Positions 33,815-44,474 of a DNA stretch of 64,000 nucleotides are shown here, one piece after another. The DNA is taken from positions 790,501-854,500 of the forward strand of contig VCAZ01000075.1 of NCBI GenBank assembly GCA_005784505.1. Reading direction: 5' to 3'. Positions within the stretch are counted from its first letter, which is position 1. Each line of letters opens with the position of its first letter. This stretch comes from Bagarius yarrelli (Eukaryota; Chordata; Actinopteri; Siluriformes; Sisoridae). The translations under genes were made by a program, and so were the position numbers. The notes under the pieces were generated by a model. The model was not told the DNA's origin, did not search any database, and worked only from the letters and a program-made list of their open reading frames with translations.

Positions 33815-34925
33815 TTTTAGGGGAAGGTGTACAAGACAGTGATGAGACCAGCTATGATGTATAGTTTAGAGACAGTGGTGAGACCAGCTATGATGTATGG
33901 TTTAGAGACAGTGGTGAGACAGCTATGATGTATGGGTTAGAGACAGTGGTAAGATAGCTATGATGTATGGTTTAGAGACAGTGGTGAGAGCAGCTATGGT
34001 GTATGGTTTAGAGACAGTGTGAAAGCAGCTATGGTGTATGGGTTAGAGGAAGTTGAGACAGTGGTGAGAGCAGCTATGATGTATGGTTTAGAGACAGTGG
34101 TGAGACCAGCTATGATGTATGGTTTAGAGACAGTGGTGAGACCAGCTATGATGTATGGTTTAGAGACAGTGGTGAGACTAGCTATGATGTATGGTTTAGA
34201 GACAGTGGTGAGACCAACTATGATGTATGGTTTAGAGACAGTGGTGAGAGCAGCTATGATGTATGGTTTAGAGACAGTGGTGAGAGACAGCTATGATGTT
34301 ATGAGGGGTTAGAGACAGTGGGTGAGACAGCTATGATGTAGGGTTTAGAGACAGTGGTTAAGATAGCTATGATGTATGGTTTAGAGACAGTGGTGAGACC
34401 AGCTATGATGTATGGTTTAGAGACAGTGGTGAGAGCAGCTATGGTGTATGGTTTAGAGACAGTGGTGAGACCAGCTATGATGTATGGTTTAGAGACAGTG
34501 GTGAGACTAGCTATGGTGTATGGTTTAGAGACAGTGGCACTGAGGAAGAGACAGGTTGCATAGCTGGAAGTAGCAGAGCTGAAGATGGTTTTCTTTGGGA
34601 GTGACGAGGTTGGACAGGATTAGGAACGAGTTCATCAGGGGGACGTCTCATGTTAGATGTTTTAGGGGGAAAGACAGGGAAGCCAGATTGAGGTGGTTTG
34701 GACATGTACAGAGGAGGGATAGTGAATATATTGGTAGGAGGATGTTAGAAATGAAGCTACCAGGCAGAAGGTAGAAGACCAAAGAGGAGGTATATATATG
34801 GATGCAATAAACAAGGACATGAAGTTAGTGAGTTTGAGTGAAGAAGATGTAGAGAATAGGGGTAGGTGGAGACAGATAATTCGCTGTGGCGACCCCTAAA
34901 AGGGAACAGCCGAAAGGTGAAGGTT
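33815..34925 (+). pseudogene. 3' end of a non-LTR retrotransposon (LINE) with an expanded internal repeat
   Basis: Seen: reading 5'-3', a short leader coding GKVYKTVMRPAMMY, then about 19 tandem 36-bp units (33833-34543), then the C-terminal part of a reverse-transcriptase polyprotein: LRKRQVA, LGVTRLDRIRNEFI-like text, LRWFGHVQRRDSEYIGRRML and a Lys/Arg-rich run. The reading frame is broken by small indels and stops. It ends with GCTGTGGCGACCCCTAAAAGGGAACAGCCGAAAGG, a typical LINE 3' terminus. Known: the LRWFGHxxRRDxxYxGRR...GRxxRGRxKxRxxD signature marks the C-terminus of fish LINE polyproteins. The clade (RTE, L2 or other) is not assigned here. This is a dead, 5'-truncated insertion. Two relatives lie at about 5.5-6.2 kb (minus) and 30.25-30.65 kb (plus). 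Confidence 0.85.
33833..34543 (+). repeat. 36-bp minisatellite derived from LINE reverse-transcriptase sequence (about 19 units)
   Basis: The unit codes AMMYGLETVVRP (12 residues; one base version begins AGCTATGATGTATGGTTTAG). About 19 copies follow one another, most 36 bp long, with a few 1-9 bp indels that break the frame, for example near 33925, 34010 and 34290. The last unit continues directly into the normal LINE sequence (ETVALRKRQVA). The repeat therefore arose by tandem amplification of one codon-phased segment of the LINE ORF. Units differ mainly at GAGACC/GAGAGC/GAGACT and GATG/GGTG. Confidence 0.93.
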
Positions 34926-34929
34926 CGAA

Positions 34930-37140
34930 CTGTGATTTGTGTTGCTGCACTGTGCATCAGGATGAAATGTGAGAAACTCTCTACGGAGATAGCTGGAGTA
35001 ACTATCCAATCAATATTTTTTTAAAAATGCATAGAAACAACCCCACTGGCTACATCAAAATTGCCTTTTATCTGCAGAAACGTTTGAAAGTAAGCAACAT
35101 AAAATCAGAAATATTTAACACAATTAGGCTTAGTGCTTGAATCGACAAAGCAAGAAAGAAAGTTTTTAGACTTCTGTTGTCTGCCTGATCCATCCTGATA
35201 CCCTAGAACCCGTTGGAGTTCTTATCACAGCAGGATGCTGAAGATGAAACCCACATGGACTATGATTTGTGACAGATTTTTTGAGACTGTAACAGACTTC
35301 ATCAGTAAATAAATTAATAAAATGCTACCTAAACTGGTTTAAACAGTCACAGTCGTAGAAGGAAAGATATTTATAGACATGTTTCACACACTTTGCAATG
35401 GACATCTAGGATCTCTTTAAAGACTGATTTTCCTTGTCAACTCGATGGTAAGGAGAGTGTCGGTTTTTCCTCTGCAACAACTGGTAAACCGACATATTTC
35501 ATTATTGTTCATTTACCCAAATTCCGATGGCTAACTTTATAGGTTACCATGCTGGGAACTAGCAAGTTTTCCGTGCCAGTGTGGCCCAGGATTTTTTTTT
35601 ACAGTAAAAAAAAGCTCAGCCCGGTTCCTGATCGGACTCCAGCTCCGGCACTGGAGTAAAAAAGTGGTAAGGGAGATTTTCCTCACCACATTCATGTCTG
35701 GCTCGAACATGCTCTGTGTCTAGAAGTGCATTTGCAGACTTCGACCATTATTAACTTTTGTGGGTGTTTACTAAATGCAAGTCATCTTTACTCTGAATGT
35801 ACTCATTTACCCATAATTGGGTACAAGAAAATAAATACTTTGCTTGGTTTAGCTTTCTACACAGAATGTTATTAACTGCTTATCTTTTGTCCTTTAATTG
35901 GCCAACCATGATTTTGGTTGCCTCTTTTATCCTTGAGTTACTGAATGTTTTCTAAACAGCATTTAAGTGAACTACAGAGCATCTTTTAACAGATACACCC
36001 AGTTGGATGTGAGTACTTTCCTTTTTTACGTTATTATAGTTTTACAGCAATATCATTATTTTCTAATTAGTTCCAGGAAATAGATCAGGATGGAGCACCT
36101 ACACCCTGCTGTTAACATGGCGCTGTAATAGCTATCAGCCGAGAAACACCAGAACAGTAGGGTGTTTAGAGTGAAACTCAGAAAGATATATACCGTACAG
36201 GCACTGGTGAAGCCTTTGAACCTAAATTTTCTCCTGTAATTTTATAGATGGGTGACATATAATCACCGGCATCAAGAAGGGCTAAACACTGGCCTTTATT
36301 AAAATACTTGTAAATTCAGAGATGCTTGTGTGGGGGTTTATGAGTCTATCTGCCTCTTAAATGAGAGCCGTCGCTTTAGTTAGGCCTTGTTGTGACCCGT
36401 TAACCTGCGACCTATTTTTAAGAGGCTGTAATTGTTTTTGGTTTTTTTACAGTAGTCATTTAAGCTCTCACCGCTTCATCTCAACTTCGTCGTCAACGTC
36501 TGTCTCCTGGCAACGGTCACCAACGGCCACTCTTCAGCCTCTTTTGAATCATTTCAAGTGCTGTGTGCCATCTTTTCGAATAAAGGGCAGGTTCATAGAG
36601 TTCTGAGTATGAGAATGATATTTGCAAAGACTGATGAAGTGCCATCCAAGGTGGTGGAATGGCTGAACTACTGATCTTGAATGCTTGTTTATTTGTGCTA
36701 TGCTTGAAACGCTAACCGCATTGTTTATTTGCCAAAGCCTTTGTTTTCAAGGTGCAGAAAAACAAGCTGAACCAAGTCTTCAGTTCAGAACATCACATCA
36801 GAGCTAATCAAATTACCAGCCAGTGTTGGGCAACTGGAAGGAGAACACTGTGATTCGATCAGAAGCTGTTTCAGCCTTAGACTGTGTAATATTAAAAAAA
36901 AACCTTTATAGCTACCCATATGTCAGTGTCATTTCTTGTCTAAGAAACTCCTGTTCACTCACACTCTTATGGCTATCCCAAACCTAAATAAAATGTATTT
37001 ATAGGTCTCCCCAAGTGATAATTCTCTTTTCTTACACAGTCAATCTTTAAAAGCAAGTCAAACGCTTGTTTCTAAAAAAGAAGCTAGATCTTGTTTTTGG
37101 TTCAGTGATAAAAATGGACCACACTTTCTGGAAAAATTGT
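34930..37140. other. Long low-repeat stretch
   Basis: No gene, RNA or repeat recognised apart from short homopolymers. Confidence 0.5.
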
Positions 37141-37146
37141 GTATTT

Positions 37147-37411
37147 AAAGCCCAATCACTGATCACCACTGGATTTAAAGCTCTGTTGCTGATCACCACT
37201 GAATCTAAAGCCCTGTCAAGGAACATAAGAGAATGCAAAGCCCTGTCACTGATCACCACTGGATCTAAAGCCTTGTCACTGATCACCACTGGATCTAAAG
37301 CCCTGACACTGATCAGCTCTAAATCCAAAGCCTAATTAATGACCTCCTCTCGATCTAAAGCCAAATCAATGATCTCCACTGGATCTAAAGCCAAATTACT
37401 TGTCACCAATG
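37147..37411 (+). repeat. 30-bp minisatellite, about 8.8 units
   Basis: Unit AAAGCCCTGTCACTGATCAC plus CACTGGATCT. Units start every 30 bases from 37147 to 37387 with no indel; unit 3 and the last units are most diverged. Because 30 is a multiple of three, an 89-residue frame on the plus strand and a 93-residue frame on the minus strand stay open across it. Both are regarded as by-products. Confidence 0.95.
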
Positions 37412-37880
37412 TCCATCTCATTACTGCTACTCTGTCTGCATTTATTTAAACGCAGACAGTATATAAATAATAACAAATTTATTTGAAGTTCAGTTTTTAT
37501 AAATACATAAAATAGATTGTTGAAAATAGTTTACAAGTCATAATTGTTTTGGGTTTTTTTTGCTTGAGAAAGAATTTTATAATGATAACGGGGAATGACT
37601 AAATATGGATGTCATACAATTTCTAGCCATTTTTCAAGCATGCAGTACCTCCTTTTCTCTCTGCAAGAAGCAGACAGCTTGCTAAAAAGACTCTTCCGCT
37701 ATAAAGCCTAAATTTGCATTCACAAAGCGTTTGCTTTCCTCATGACTACTTAATAATCTGTCTAGTCCTAATCAGGTCATAATACTACAAATAACTGCCT
37801 CTAACTCCTTCGGATTTGCATAATGATGCCAGTTATTTACTTCTGTTGTATCCGGCTGGAGTGAAGTAAAGGTGGCGGTG
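37412..37880. other. AT-rich DNA flanking the exon (downstream intron)
   Basis: Lies immediately downstream of the 4-TM exon on the minus strand, so it should be intron. No second exon was recognised. Confidence 0.5.
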
Positions 37881-37887
37881 TACTGAC

Positions 37888-38026
37888 CTGCGGCCATCTG
37901 CATGTACCCAGCCAGTGTGCAGATCTTCCGCTCGCAGTTTCCACCAGGCAGGAAGATGGTGATGATTGCCAGCAGGGAGCTGACGGCCAACAGCGCGCAA
38001 CCTCCGGAGCAAAGCACGGCGCTCGT
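37888..38026 (-). CDS. Internal coding exon of a four-transmembrane PMP22/claudin/CACNG-like protein
   Basis: Seen: on the minus strand a pyrimidine-rich tract ending TTGTTCCTGCAG precedes 139 nt of open reading frame, which ends ...GCCGCAG before the donor GTCAGTA. In this frame most third positions are G or C, unlike the AT-rich surroundings. The product is about 47 residues: a hydrophobic stretch (roughly residues 2-26, rich in Ala, Leu, Ser and Ile), a short loop PGGNCERK, then ICTLAGYMQMAAG, the start of a second membrane segment. Phase is 0 at the start and 1 at the end. Known: PMP22/EMP, claudin-10-type and CACNG (TARP) genes have an internal exon spanning TM2 to the start of TM3 that ends at a Gly after Ala or Ser, with a (K/R)Ixx(L/V)AG-like motif. 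Inferred: membrane protein of this superfamily; the exact member is unresolved, and LHFPL-type proteins are an alternative. No partner exons were recognised in the window, so introns must be long. The other two frames give Arg/His-rich peptides and are shadows. Confidence 0.72.
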
Positions 38027-38108
38027 CTGCAGGAACAACACAATACAAACCCTCAGCATGATGTGGGGCGTTATTTGTGCGTTATTAGCTTCTAGGACAG
38101 AACATTCC

Positions 38109-38115
38109 ATTATTA

Positions 38116-38147
<32 letters not shown>

Positions 38148-38160
38148 GTTATTATTATTA
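38109..38160. repeat. (ATT)n microsatellite, about 17 units
   Basis: ATT repeats with two GTT interruptions, 80 bp upstream of the exon on its strand (upstream intron). Confidence 0.95.
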
Positions 38161-38164
38161 GGGG

Positions 38165-39770
38165 TTCAGCTGTACTAAAGAGTCTGTTCTGACTAGCTGG
38201 TATGAGACGTCTGGCAGTAAAAAATAGTCGAGAACTTTATTAGATTTTCTATTGTTCTGCCTCCACATGAACACTGCATCCAAAAAGCCTCAAGCATTGT
38301 TGATGAACCCACTGAACCTGAAAATACCCACAATATCCGCACTAGCACTTTTATTGTAAATATCTCCCTGGCCTAACCTCTTTTACCCCTTATAAGTGTT
38401 TTTCTCGAACTCCTCTTTTGTCTACATACTTAAGCTGGGATATATAATTTTACAACGATGCTCATTGTACCAGTTGCGCAGTCAGTCTACCATACAAGCT
38501 GTTTCTAGCGAGTTCTCTGTAATTACTGTATATTCCAATGTTATGTTTATAACTCATGCCTGGTATCACCTCAGCTTGTATCTGTTCTGACAGGCTAAAT
38601 ATTTCAACCCCAAGATACAGATTTCATCATATGTCTATAAATAAATACCTAATTTGACCTTTGACTTTATTTTGTTCCATACAGCTTTTACATTTTTTTA
38701 TTTTTTTGTCTCTCCCTATGCTTGCGTAGGTTTACTTCGGGTTCTCCAGTATCCTCCTACTGTCCAACATTCTCCTGTTTGTGTTCTATGAGTTTGGGAA
38801 CGGAAGCTTATGGTGGCTGAACATCTGTCCTTGTCACAGAAGACTTGTGTGAACATTTCTCCTGGTGTACCACCCACTACTAAATTATACATCCTCATGC
38901 AGGCAGACAAACCTGAAATTAGTACGAAAAAAGTTTGAAGTTTCAATAAGGAAGAGAGAAAGAAAATGTGATATTCACACCTCATCATTATTCCCAGTTT
39001 TTTGATACTTTCCTTCCTGTGCCTAGCCTGGATAATCACACGTTTGGCAACCCAATACCTTGGGAATAAGAATTCTACCTGAATGTATGTAACCCACTGA
39101 AAAAAGCAACAGATTCTGTATGTACAACTATATAAAAGTGCACTATTTATACGCACCTGGTTTTATACAAAAAAAAATATCAATACACACGCACAGTGCT
39201 GAGTGCAAAACAGGGCCCTGAGGTGATTAAAAGTGTCTAATAAGAGAAACACACTAACCCCAAAACTAACACCTGCTTTACAGCCCCTGTGGTTTGGTGG
39301 TAATGATGAAAGCAATAATGATTAACATTACATTGTAAGCAAGTGTGTGTGTAGAGGAAGGAACGGGGATGGGTGCGCCTGGCGCAAGGACTTATAACAA
39401 AGAGAATTGGCGAAGACGACAAAGACCTGCACATCTGTATCCAAAACAACAGCTGTAATATTTTCTATCATTTCACTCTAATGGTTGACGTTGCCCCTGA
39501 CGACCGGAATGAAGCGCTGGATGATAATGCCATGCGCCGTTCAGGAAACATTGCCACAAAGGTCATTTCGGAAAATTGCATACACGCTCGGTTGAACATA
39601 TTTCCTACTGTAAGAAGTCATTCCCTTCCGAATAGCACTCGTATATCAAGAGGAATAGCATGCGCGAGTGTCAGTTCCTGATCTTGGGTGCATTATTGTA
39701 ATAGGGTGCTTTGCGATGTATTGCAGTTGCCAGTCCTAACGAGGGATCGAGATGAGTTTGAGTAACTGTT
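38165..39770. other. Unique DNA
   Basis: Several open frames of 64-146 residues have no recognised motif. No upstream exon of the 4-TM gene was identified here. Confidence 0.45.
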
Positions 39771-39772
39771 TT

Positions 39773-39937
39773 TAGTAGTAGCTCCAGAAGTTAAGGTACT
39801 AGACTGCTGATAAAAAGATCATGGGTTCAATTCCCATGAGCAAGTTTTACTTCTGGGCCGCTAAGAAGAACCCTAAACCCTCAAATTCTTGGGTAGTTTT
39901 TTCAAAATAAAATTAGTCACTCTGGATGAGGTGTCTG
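39773..39937 (+). mobile_element. tRNA-derived SINE, head-first
   Basis: GTAGTAGCTCCAGAAGTTAA (A-box region), CATGGGTTCAATTCCCATGA (B-box), TGGGCCGCTAAGAAGAACCC and the tail GTCACTCTGGATGAGGTGTC. Confidence 0.82.
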
Positions 39938-40015
39938 CCAATTGGTGGTGCTGGGAATTGAACCCACGAGCTTCTGGTCAGCAGTCCAACAATTAAACCA
40001 CTTTTAAACCACTCA
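39938..40015 (-). mobile_element. tRNA-derived SINE head, reverse
   Basis: TGGTGGTGCTGGGAATTGAA, CCCACGAGCTTCTGGTCAGC and AGTCCAACAATTAAACCAC follow directly on the previous SINE in the opposite direction. Confidence 0.78.
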
Positions 40016-40017
40016 CA

Positions 40018-40245
40018 GTTGATTCAAGGGAAAACGGCAGCGGACTTCCTGGATTTGATGCCAGTTTATCACACAATTATAAACTACAGGCAATTTAGAC
40101 ATGCAAATCAACCCACATAGCATATTTTTGGACTGGAGTAAGAAACTGGAGAACCCTGAAATGAAACCCCGAAGCACAGGGAGGTCATGCAACCCTTCAC
40201 ACACAGATGGGTGAAAGCAGAAATCGATTCGAACCCCCAGCCTCA
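40018..40245 (-). mobile_element. ATTCATTC-tail SINE family, degraded
   Basis: TTATAAACTACAGGCAATTT, CATATTTTTGGACTGGAGTA, GGAGAACCCTGAAATGAAAC and ATCGATTCGAACCCCCAGCC. Confidence 0.68.
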
Positions 40246-40259
40246 AATCTGTGGGGTCT

Positions 40260-40630
40260 GTGTAAGATTTGTACACGGTATCATTTTACAATAAGTGTGA
40301 TAAAGACTAATGAGAAGAATCCACGATGCGGTGAAAAGCATTATTAAATAAACAGGGTAAAGATACAAAGGTAGTCGATAGGCAGGCAAAAGTCGGTATA
40401 CAAAAATCACTTGCCAGCGTAGCAAACAAAACCAAAAGGCAAAGACAGAAATCGTAAAACAGACGTAGCAAGGATTTAAACCAAAATAAGCAATACATAG
40501 AATGCTTAGTATGTAGGCAGGCTAACAACACTTCTCCGTGATGATAGCAGATAAAGCTAAGAACTGGAAGTAACACCGGAGGTGGCGCTAGTATTCAGAC
40601 GAGGGCACCCTCTGGTAGCTGGAAGTTTGA
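40260..40630 (-). mobile_element. Unclassified LTR-like repeat, copy 1
   Basis: Shares AAATCGTAAAACAGACG-type text, an AACACTTCTCCG/AATACTTCGCCC block and the ending GGCACCCTCTGGTAGCTGGA with 50085-50480. No coding potential. Confidence 0.55.
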
Positions 40631-40634
40631 ATTG

Positions 40635-41640
40635 TTACAATAAGACACTACGAACATAATAGAATTTTTATATACTAAATGTCATTGTAAGATATTAACA
40701 ACAAAATAATATAATAATTAACAACAACTAATAATAATTCAGCCACGAAACACTCTTTAATAAATCATAGTAATAAAATTAACTATTTAAAGTATCAATT
40801 ATCATTATCATTTTTATTAATATTAATAAATGATAAACGTAAGCTGTGTTTATTAAATTTTGTTTTGTTTTGATGGGTTTTTCGTGCAGCTATATTTTAG
40901 ATTTAAAAATATAAACTATATAAATAATAAAATCTACCTCCTGGTTATATTTTTATACACAGCACTGACTTCTTGCATCTGACTGGTTGGAAGGTGTTGC
41001 GTCATTTTTGCATCGTGCAGGAGATCCAGCTTGTTGTACGATGCTACTGTTTCTGTTGGTAGGAGATCATTTGCAGGAATTTATCACTATGGTGACGGAA
41101 ATTTAATAATGATGTTTATTCAGCTGGTTTGGAGAGGTTTTATATTTATTTTTATAGAATCGCTACAAAAACGGCTAATATATTTCTTCCTGCACTAACT
41201 GCAAACGCCGGCCAGAGTGAGTTTTTTTTTTTTTCTGCAAAGCAGTGTGATACAAATACACAATGACTTCAGAGACTAAACAAACTGCACTGAAATCAAT
41301 TGGTATCTAATTATTCTGACATTTTCAGCTCTCCTCAAACTCCAGAGGCCAATAACGCGAGTGAGCCACTGACTAGTGGAACAGATTTTTATTTTCAGCT
41401 CAGTTCATAAATCAGGAGCGATGATGCTTCATACGGCGTCAGCGTTATTGCCGAACACACTCATTATCAGCAGAGATTAGACAAGAAAACAAGACAGAGA
41501 TAAAAGTAATTACACTTACTTCACTATCAGCAGCACCATCCACACCACTAAAGACAGCCAGCGTCATTTGGATGTGTGTGTGATTCTGCTAACTGAGGCT
41601 AGAAGGTATTATATTTTATCATCAAAAAGGTTGTGATAAC
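40635..41640. other. Very AT-rich DNA
   Basis: TAATAA-rich stretch (40640-40860) and a T run (41223-41234); no gene or family recognised. Confidence 0.5.
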
Positions 41641-41642
41641 TC

Positions 41643-42706
41643 AAACCCTAAACCCTAACCCATAAACCTAATCCCAAAACCCTAACCCATAAACCTAATC
41701 CCAAAACCCTAACCCCATAAACCATAATCCAATCCCCAAAACCCTTACCCTAACCCATAAACCCTAATCCATTAAACCAAACCCTAAACTCTAACCTCTA
41801 AACTCTAACCCATAACCCATAAACCCAAACCCAAAAACCCTAACCCATAAACCATAACCTGAAACCTAAAACAGTACCCCATAAACCCAAAACCTAAACC
41901 ATAAACCCTAACCCATAAGGCCTAACCCTACCCTATAAACCTAAACCCTAACCCATAAACCCAAACCCATACCCTAACCCATAAACCCTAGCCCAATAAA
42001 CCGTAAATCCAACACTAGACCACAATTCCAGCCCCTAACACTATGCCTAACCCAATGCTAAACCCTATCCCTAACCATCCTAACCCTAGATCCCTAACTT
42101 TAACCTCTAAACTCCAAACCTAAACCTACCACCTAACCACCTAAACATAAACCCTAACCCAACAATAACCCTAACCCCAAACCCCAACATCAAACCCTAG
42201 ACTCTAACCCCAACCCCAACACTAAATCCTAGGATTTACCCGAAACCCTTTTGCCTAACAAAACAACTAACCCTAAACTATAAACCCAACCTTGAACACT
42301 TACCCTAAGCCCTAATATTAAACCCTAACCTAAACACTTAACCCTAACTCCCACCCCTAAACCCCAACCAATACCTAAACATAAAACATAACCACCCTAA
42401 CCCTAATTCTCAACCCAAATTCCAAACCCTAACCTAAGACTAACCCCTGATAAGATGAACCTCAACCCTATCTCTAAACCTAAACCCTAACCCCTAACCA
42501 AAACCCTAACCCCAACAATAACCTAAACCCAAAAACCTATCACTAACCCCTAAATTCCAACCTCTAACCCGAACCCAAACACTAAACCCTAACTTCTAAC
42601 AATAACCTAAACCCAAAAAACCCGATAACTAACCCTTAGACTCTAACCCCAACCCAAACACTAAACCCTAACCCTAAACCCCAACACTAAAACCTAACCT
42701 TTAACC
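41643..42706. repeat. Degenerate telomere-like repeat block, about 1.06 kb
   Basis: Dominated by CCCTAA and CCCTAAA hexamers and heptamers (AACCCTAAACCCTAACCCAT and variants such as ACCCATAAACC, CCCCAAC). All are in the same orientation: the C-rich strand is the plus strand throughout. No internal reversal to TTAGGG was seen. It ends directly against a SINE. Confidence 0.9.
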
Positions 42707-42892
42707 CATTTACATTTGTGAGATTTAGCAGACACGCTTATCCAAAGTGACTTGTATATTTCTACCTCATTTACCCTCTTTCTCAAGGGCCCAGTGGTAG
42801 TAGCTTGGTGGTGGTGGAAATCAAGCCCACAATCTCTGGTTTAGAAGCCAGAGATTTCATAGCGCTACCACATCCCCCACTTAACCCAGATC
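42707..42892 (-). mobile_element. tRNA-derived SINE with a small hairpin
   Basis: TTTAGCAGACACGCTTATCC, AAAGTGACTTGTATA, CAAGGGCCCAGTGGTAGTAG, then AATCTCTGG...CCAGAGATT (42831-42839 and 42848-42856), an inverted repeat where a unique anticodon-side sequence is expected. Confidence 0.82.
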
Positions 42893-42966
42893 TTTTTTGC
42901 CACCAATTTGGTAAAATGGCAGATATACTGTGTGTAGAAACAGTATAGAATAGTGTTGTATTATTG

Positions 42967-42968
<2 letters not shown>

Positions 42969-43050
<82 letters not shown>
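42969..43050. repeat. (AT)n microsatellite, about 80 bp
   Basis: Uninterrupted AT repeat to 43042, then AATATATA. Confidence 0.95.
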
Positions 43051-43052
<2 letters not shown>

Positions 43053-43054
43053 AA

Positions 43055-43660
43055 AAGTGCTTCAAAACTGAATGAAGAATAAGAAGTTTCCTTATTTACA
43101 TAAATATCATATATAACAACGTACCCAATAACTGGGTTATTGGTTTTTTGATTATCATACTGTCAATGGTAAATAGTATTCCAGCTCTTATATATTCCAG
43201 CCATACCACAGAGAGTTAAAGAGAGAGAGAGAGAGAGAGAGATGGAAACTGCACCACTCAAAGAGACAGCATATAACCTCAGTTCAGAGCGAGGTCAATG
43301 TCGGGCCAGAACAATCGACTTCAGCGGAGACACCAGCTGATGCAATCAACAACACCATCAGTGCCGGCATATTTTTATTTCTTACTCGGAATTTTATGGT
43401 CAAGCAGTGACGGATGCTCACTCAAGCGCTACATATTCCAGATGGAAATCAGGGCTGAAGTGGTAGCGTACCTGTGTGGAGCTGACTTTATCGAACAGAA
43501 GCAGATCAGATTTAATTGAGATCTAGTATTTACTGTAGGAATATCTAATACTGACCACTCCTATTAGGGGCGGGGCATTAAAGTGGGTGTGACCAGGTGT
43601 TATGCCCAAATCTTGTAAAATGCTTATAAGTAACAAAAAAGTTAAACTGATGAAAGGTGA
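43055..43660. other. Unique DNA with a GA run
   Basis: (GA)n at 43219-43242; a 73-residue open frame (43298-43519) without recognised motifs. Confidence 0.5.
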
Positions 43661-43664
43661 TAAA

Positions 43665-44222
43665 ATGACACTATCACTTTCTTCTAATTCTTTCTTTTCT
43701 TCCTTCCTTTTCCTTTTATTTCTTTCTCCTCCATCTCTCTTTCTCTCTCTTCTACTCCCTTTCTGTCTTTCTTTTAATCTTTCTTTATCTCCATTTGTCT
43801 GACTGTGCCTGTTTGTCTCATTTTTTCTGTCTCTATCACTTTTACACTCTTTCCATCTCTCTGTCTCTCTCTTTTTCTTACTCTTTTTCTGCCTCTCTTT
43901 CTTCTTCTTTAGTCTTTCCTCTCTCTTATGCCCTTTCTGTCGCTCTGTCATTCTTTTTGTCTGTATCTCTTTTGCGTTTTGTCTCTCTGTCACTCTCATT
44001 CTCTATTTGTCTATATATTTTTCTTTTTCTCTCACACAAACAGTTGCTCTACCGTCTCTTTCGCAGTTTTTTTCTTTATCTTTTGTCCCTTTTTTGTCTC
44101 TCTTTCTGTCTCTCTATTTCTCTTTGTTTTATCTGTCTTGTTGTCTGTCTCACTTTGTCTGTCTGTATCTCTCTTCATGTATGCTTTTCTTTCACTCTTT
44201 CGTTGCTCTTTTTCTTTCAACG
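43665..44222 (+). repeat. Polypyrimidine tract, about 0.55 kb
   Basis: Almost entirely C and T on the plus strand (TTTCTCTCTCTTCTACTCCC and the like), with no short fixed unit. The Ser/Leu/Phe-rich plus frames and Lys/Arg/Glu-rich minus frames (up to 158 residues) are by-products of the composition. Confidence 0.92.
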
Positions 44223-44224
44223 TC

Positions 44225-44470
44225 TCACAAAAAGGTGGCGTACGTTTTGGAGGGGATGAAGTGTCCAGCTCCAGAAAATTTATCCATGTAAATTAGAAAG
44301 TTTACCCACAGTACACTCACTGTCCCACGGGAGACCCAGTTGGACTACAGATCCAAAGTAACTATAAACTAGATTTGTCTAATTATTAGATATTTTATTA
44401 GTCTTTTTACCCAAGTAACTCTTACTTGAGTAATTCTTTTTTATTATTCAAAGTTGTACTTGTACTTACA
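44225..44470. other. AT-rich DNA, nothing recognised
   Basis: Short linker between the pyrimidine tract and a SINE. Confidence 0.4.
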
Positions 44471-44474
44471 AGTA

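Noticed and set aside
34019..34563. Repeat-protein-like frames of AMMYGLETVVRP units
   Set aside because: They are minisatellite units inside a dead LINE; indels break the frame and there is no gene context.
37147..37411. CRISPR-like array
   Set aside because: Repeats are contiguous 30-bp units without unique spacers, and the DNA is from an animal.
37833..38048. Alternative frames over the exon (Arg/His-rich peptides)
   Set aside because: The hydrophobic frame has high GC3 and fits the splice sites and a known family pattern; the others do not.
43523..43999. 158-residue Lys/Arg/Glu-rich open frame on the minus strand
   Set aside because: It is the complement of a polypyrimidine tract; low-complexity composition explains it.
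43795..44296. Long Ser/Leu/Phe-rich open frames on the plus strand
   Set aside because: Same pyrimidine-rich tract; several overlapping frames are open at once, which shows composition rather than coding.
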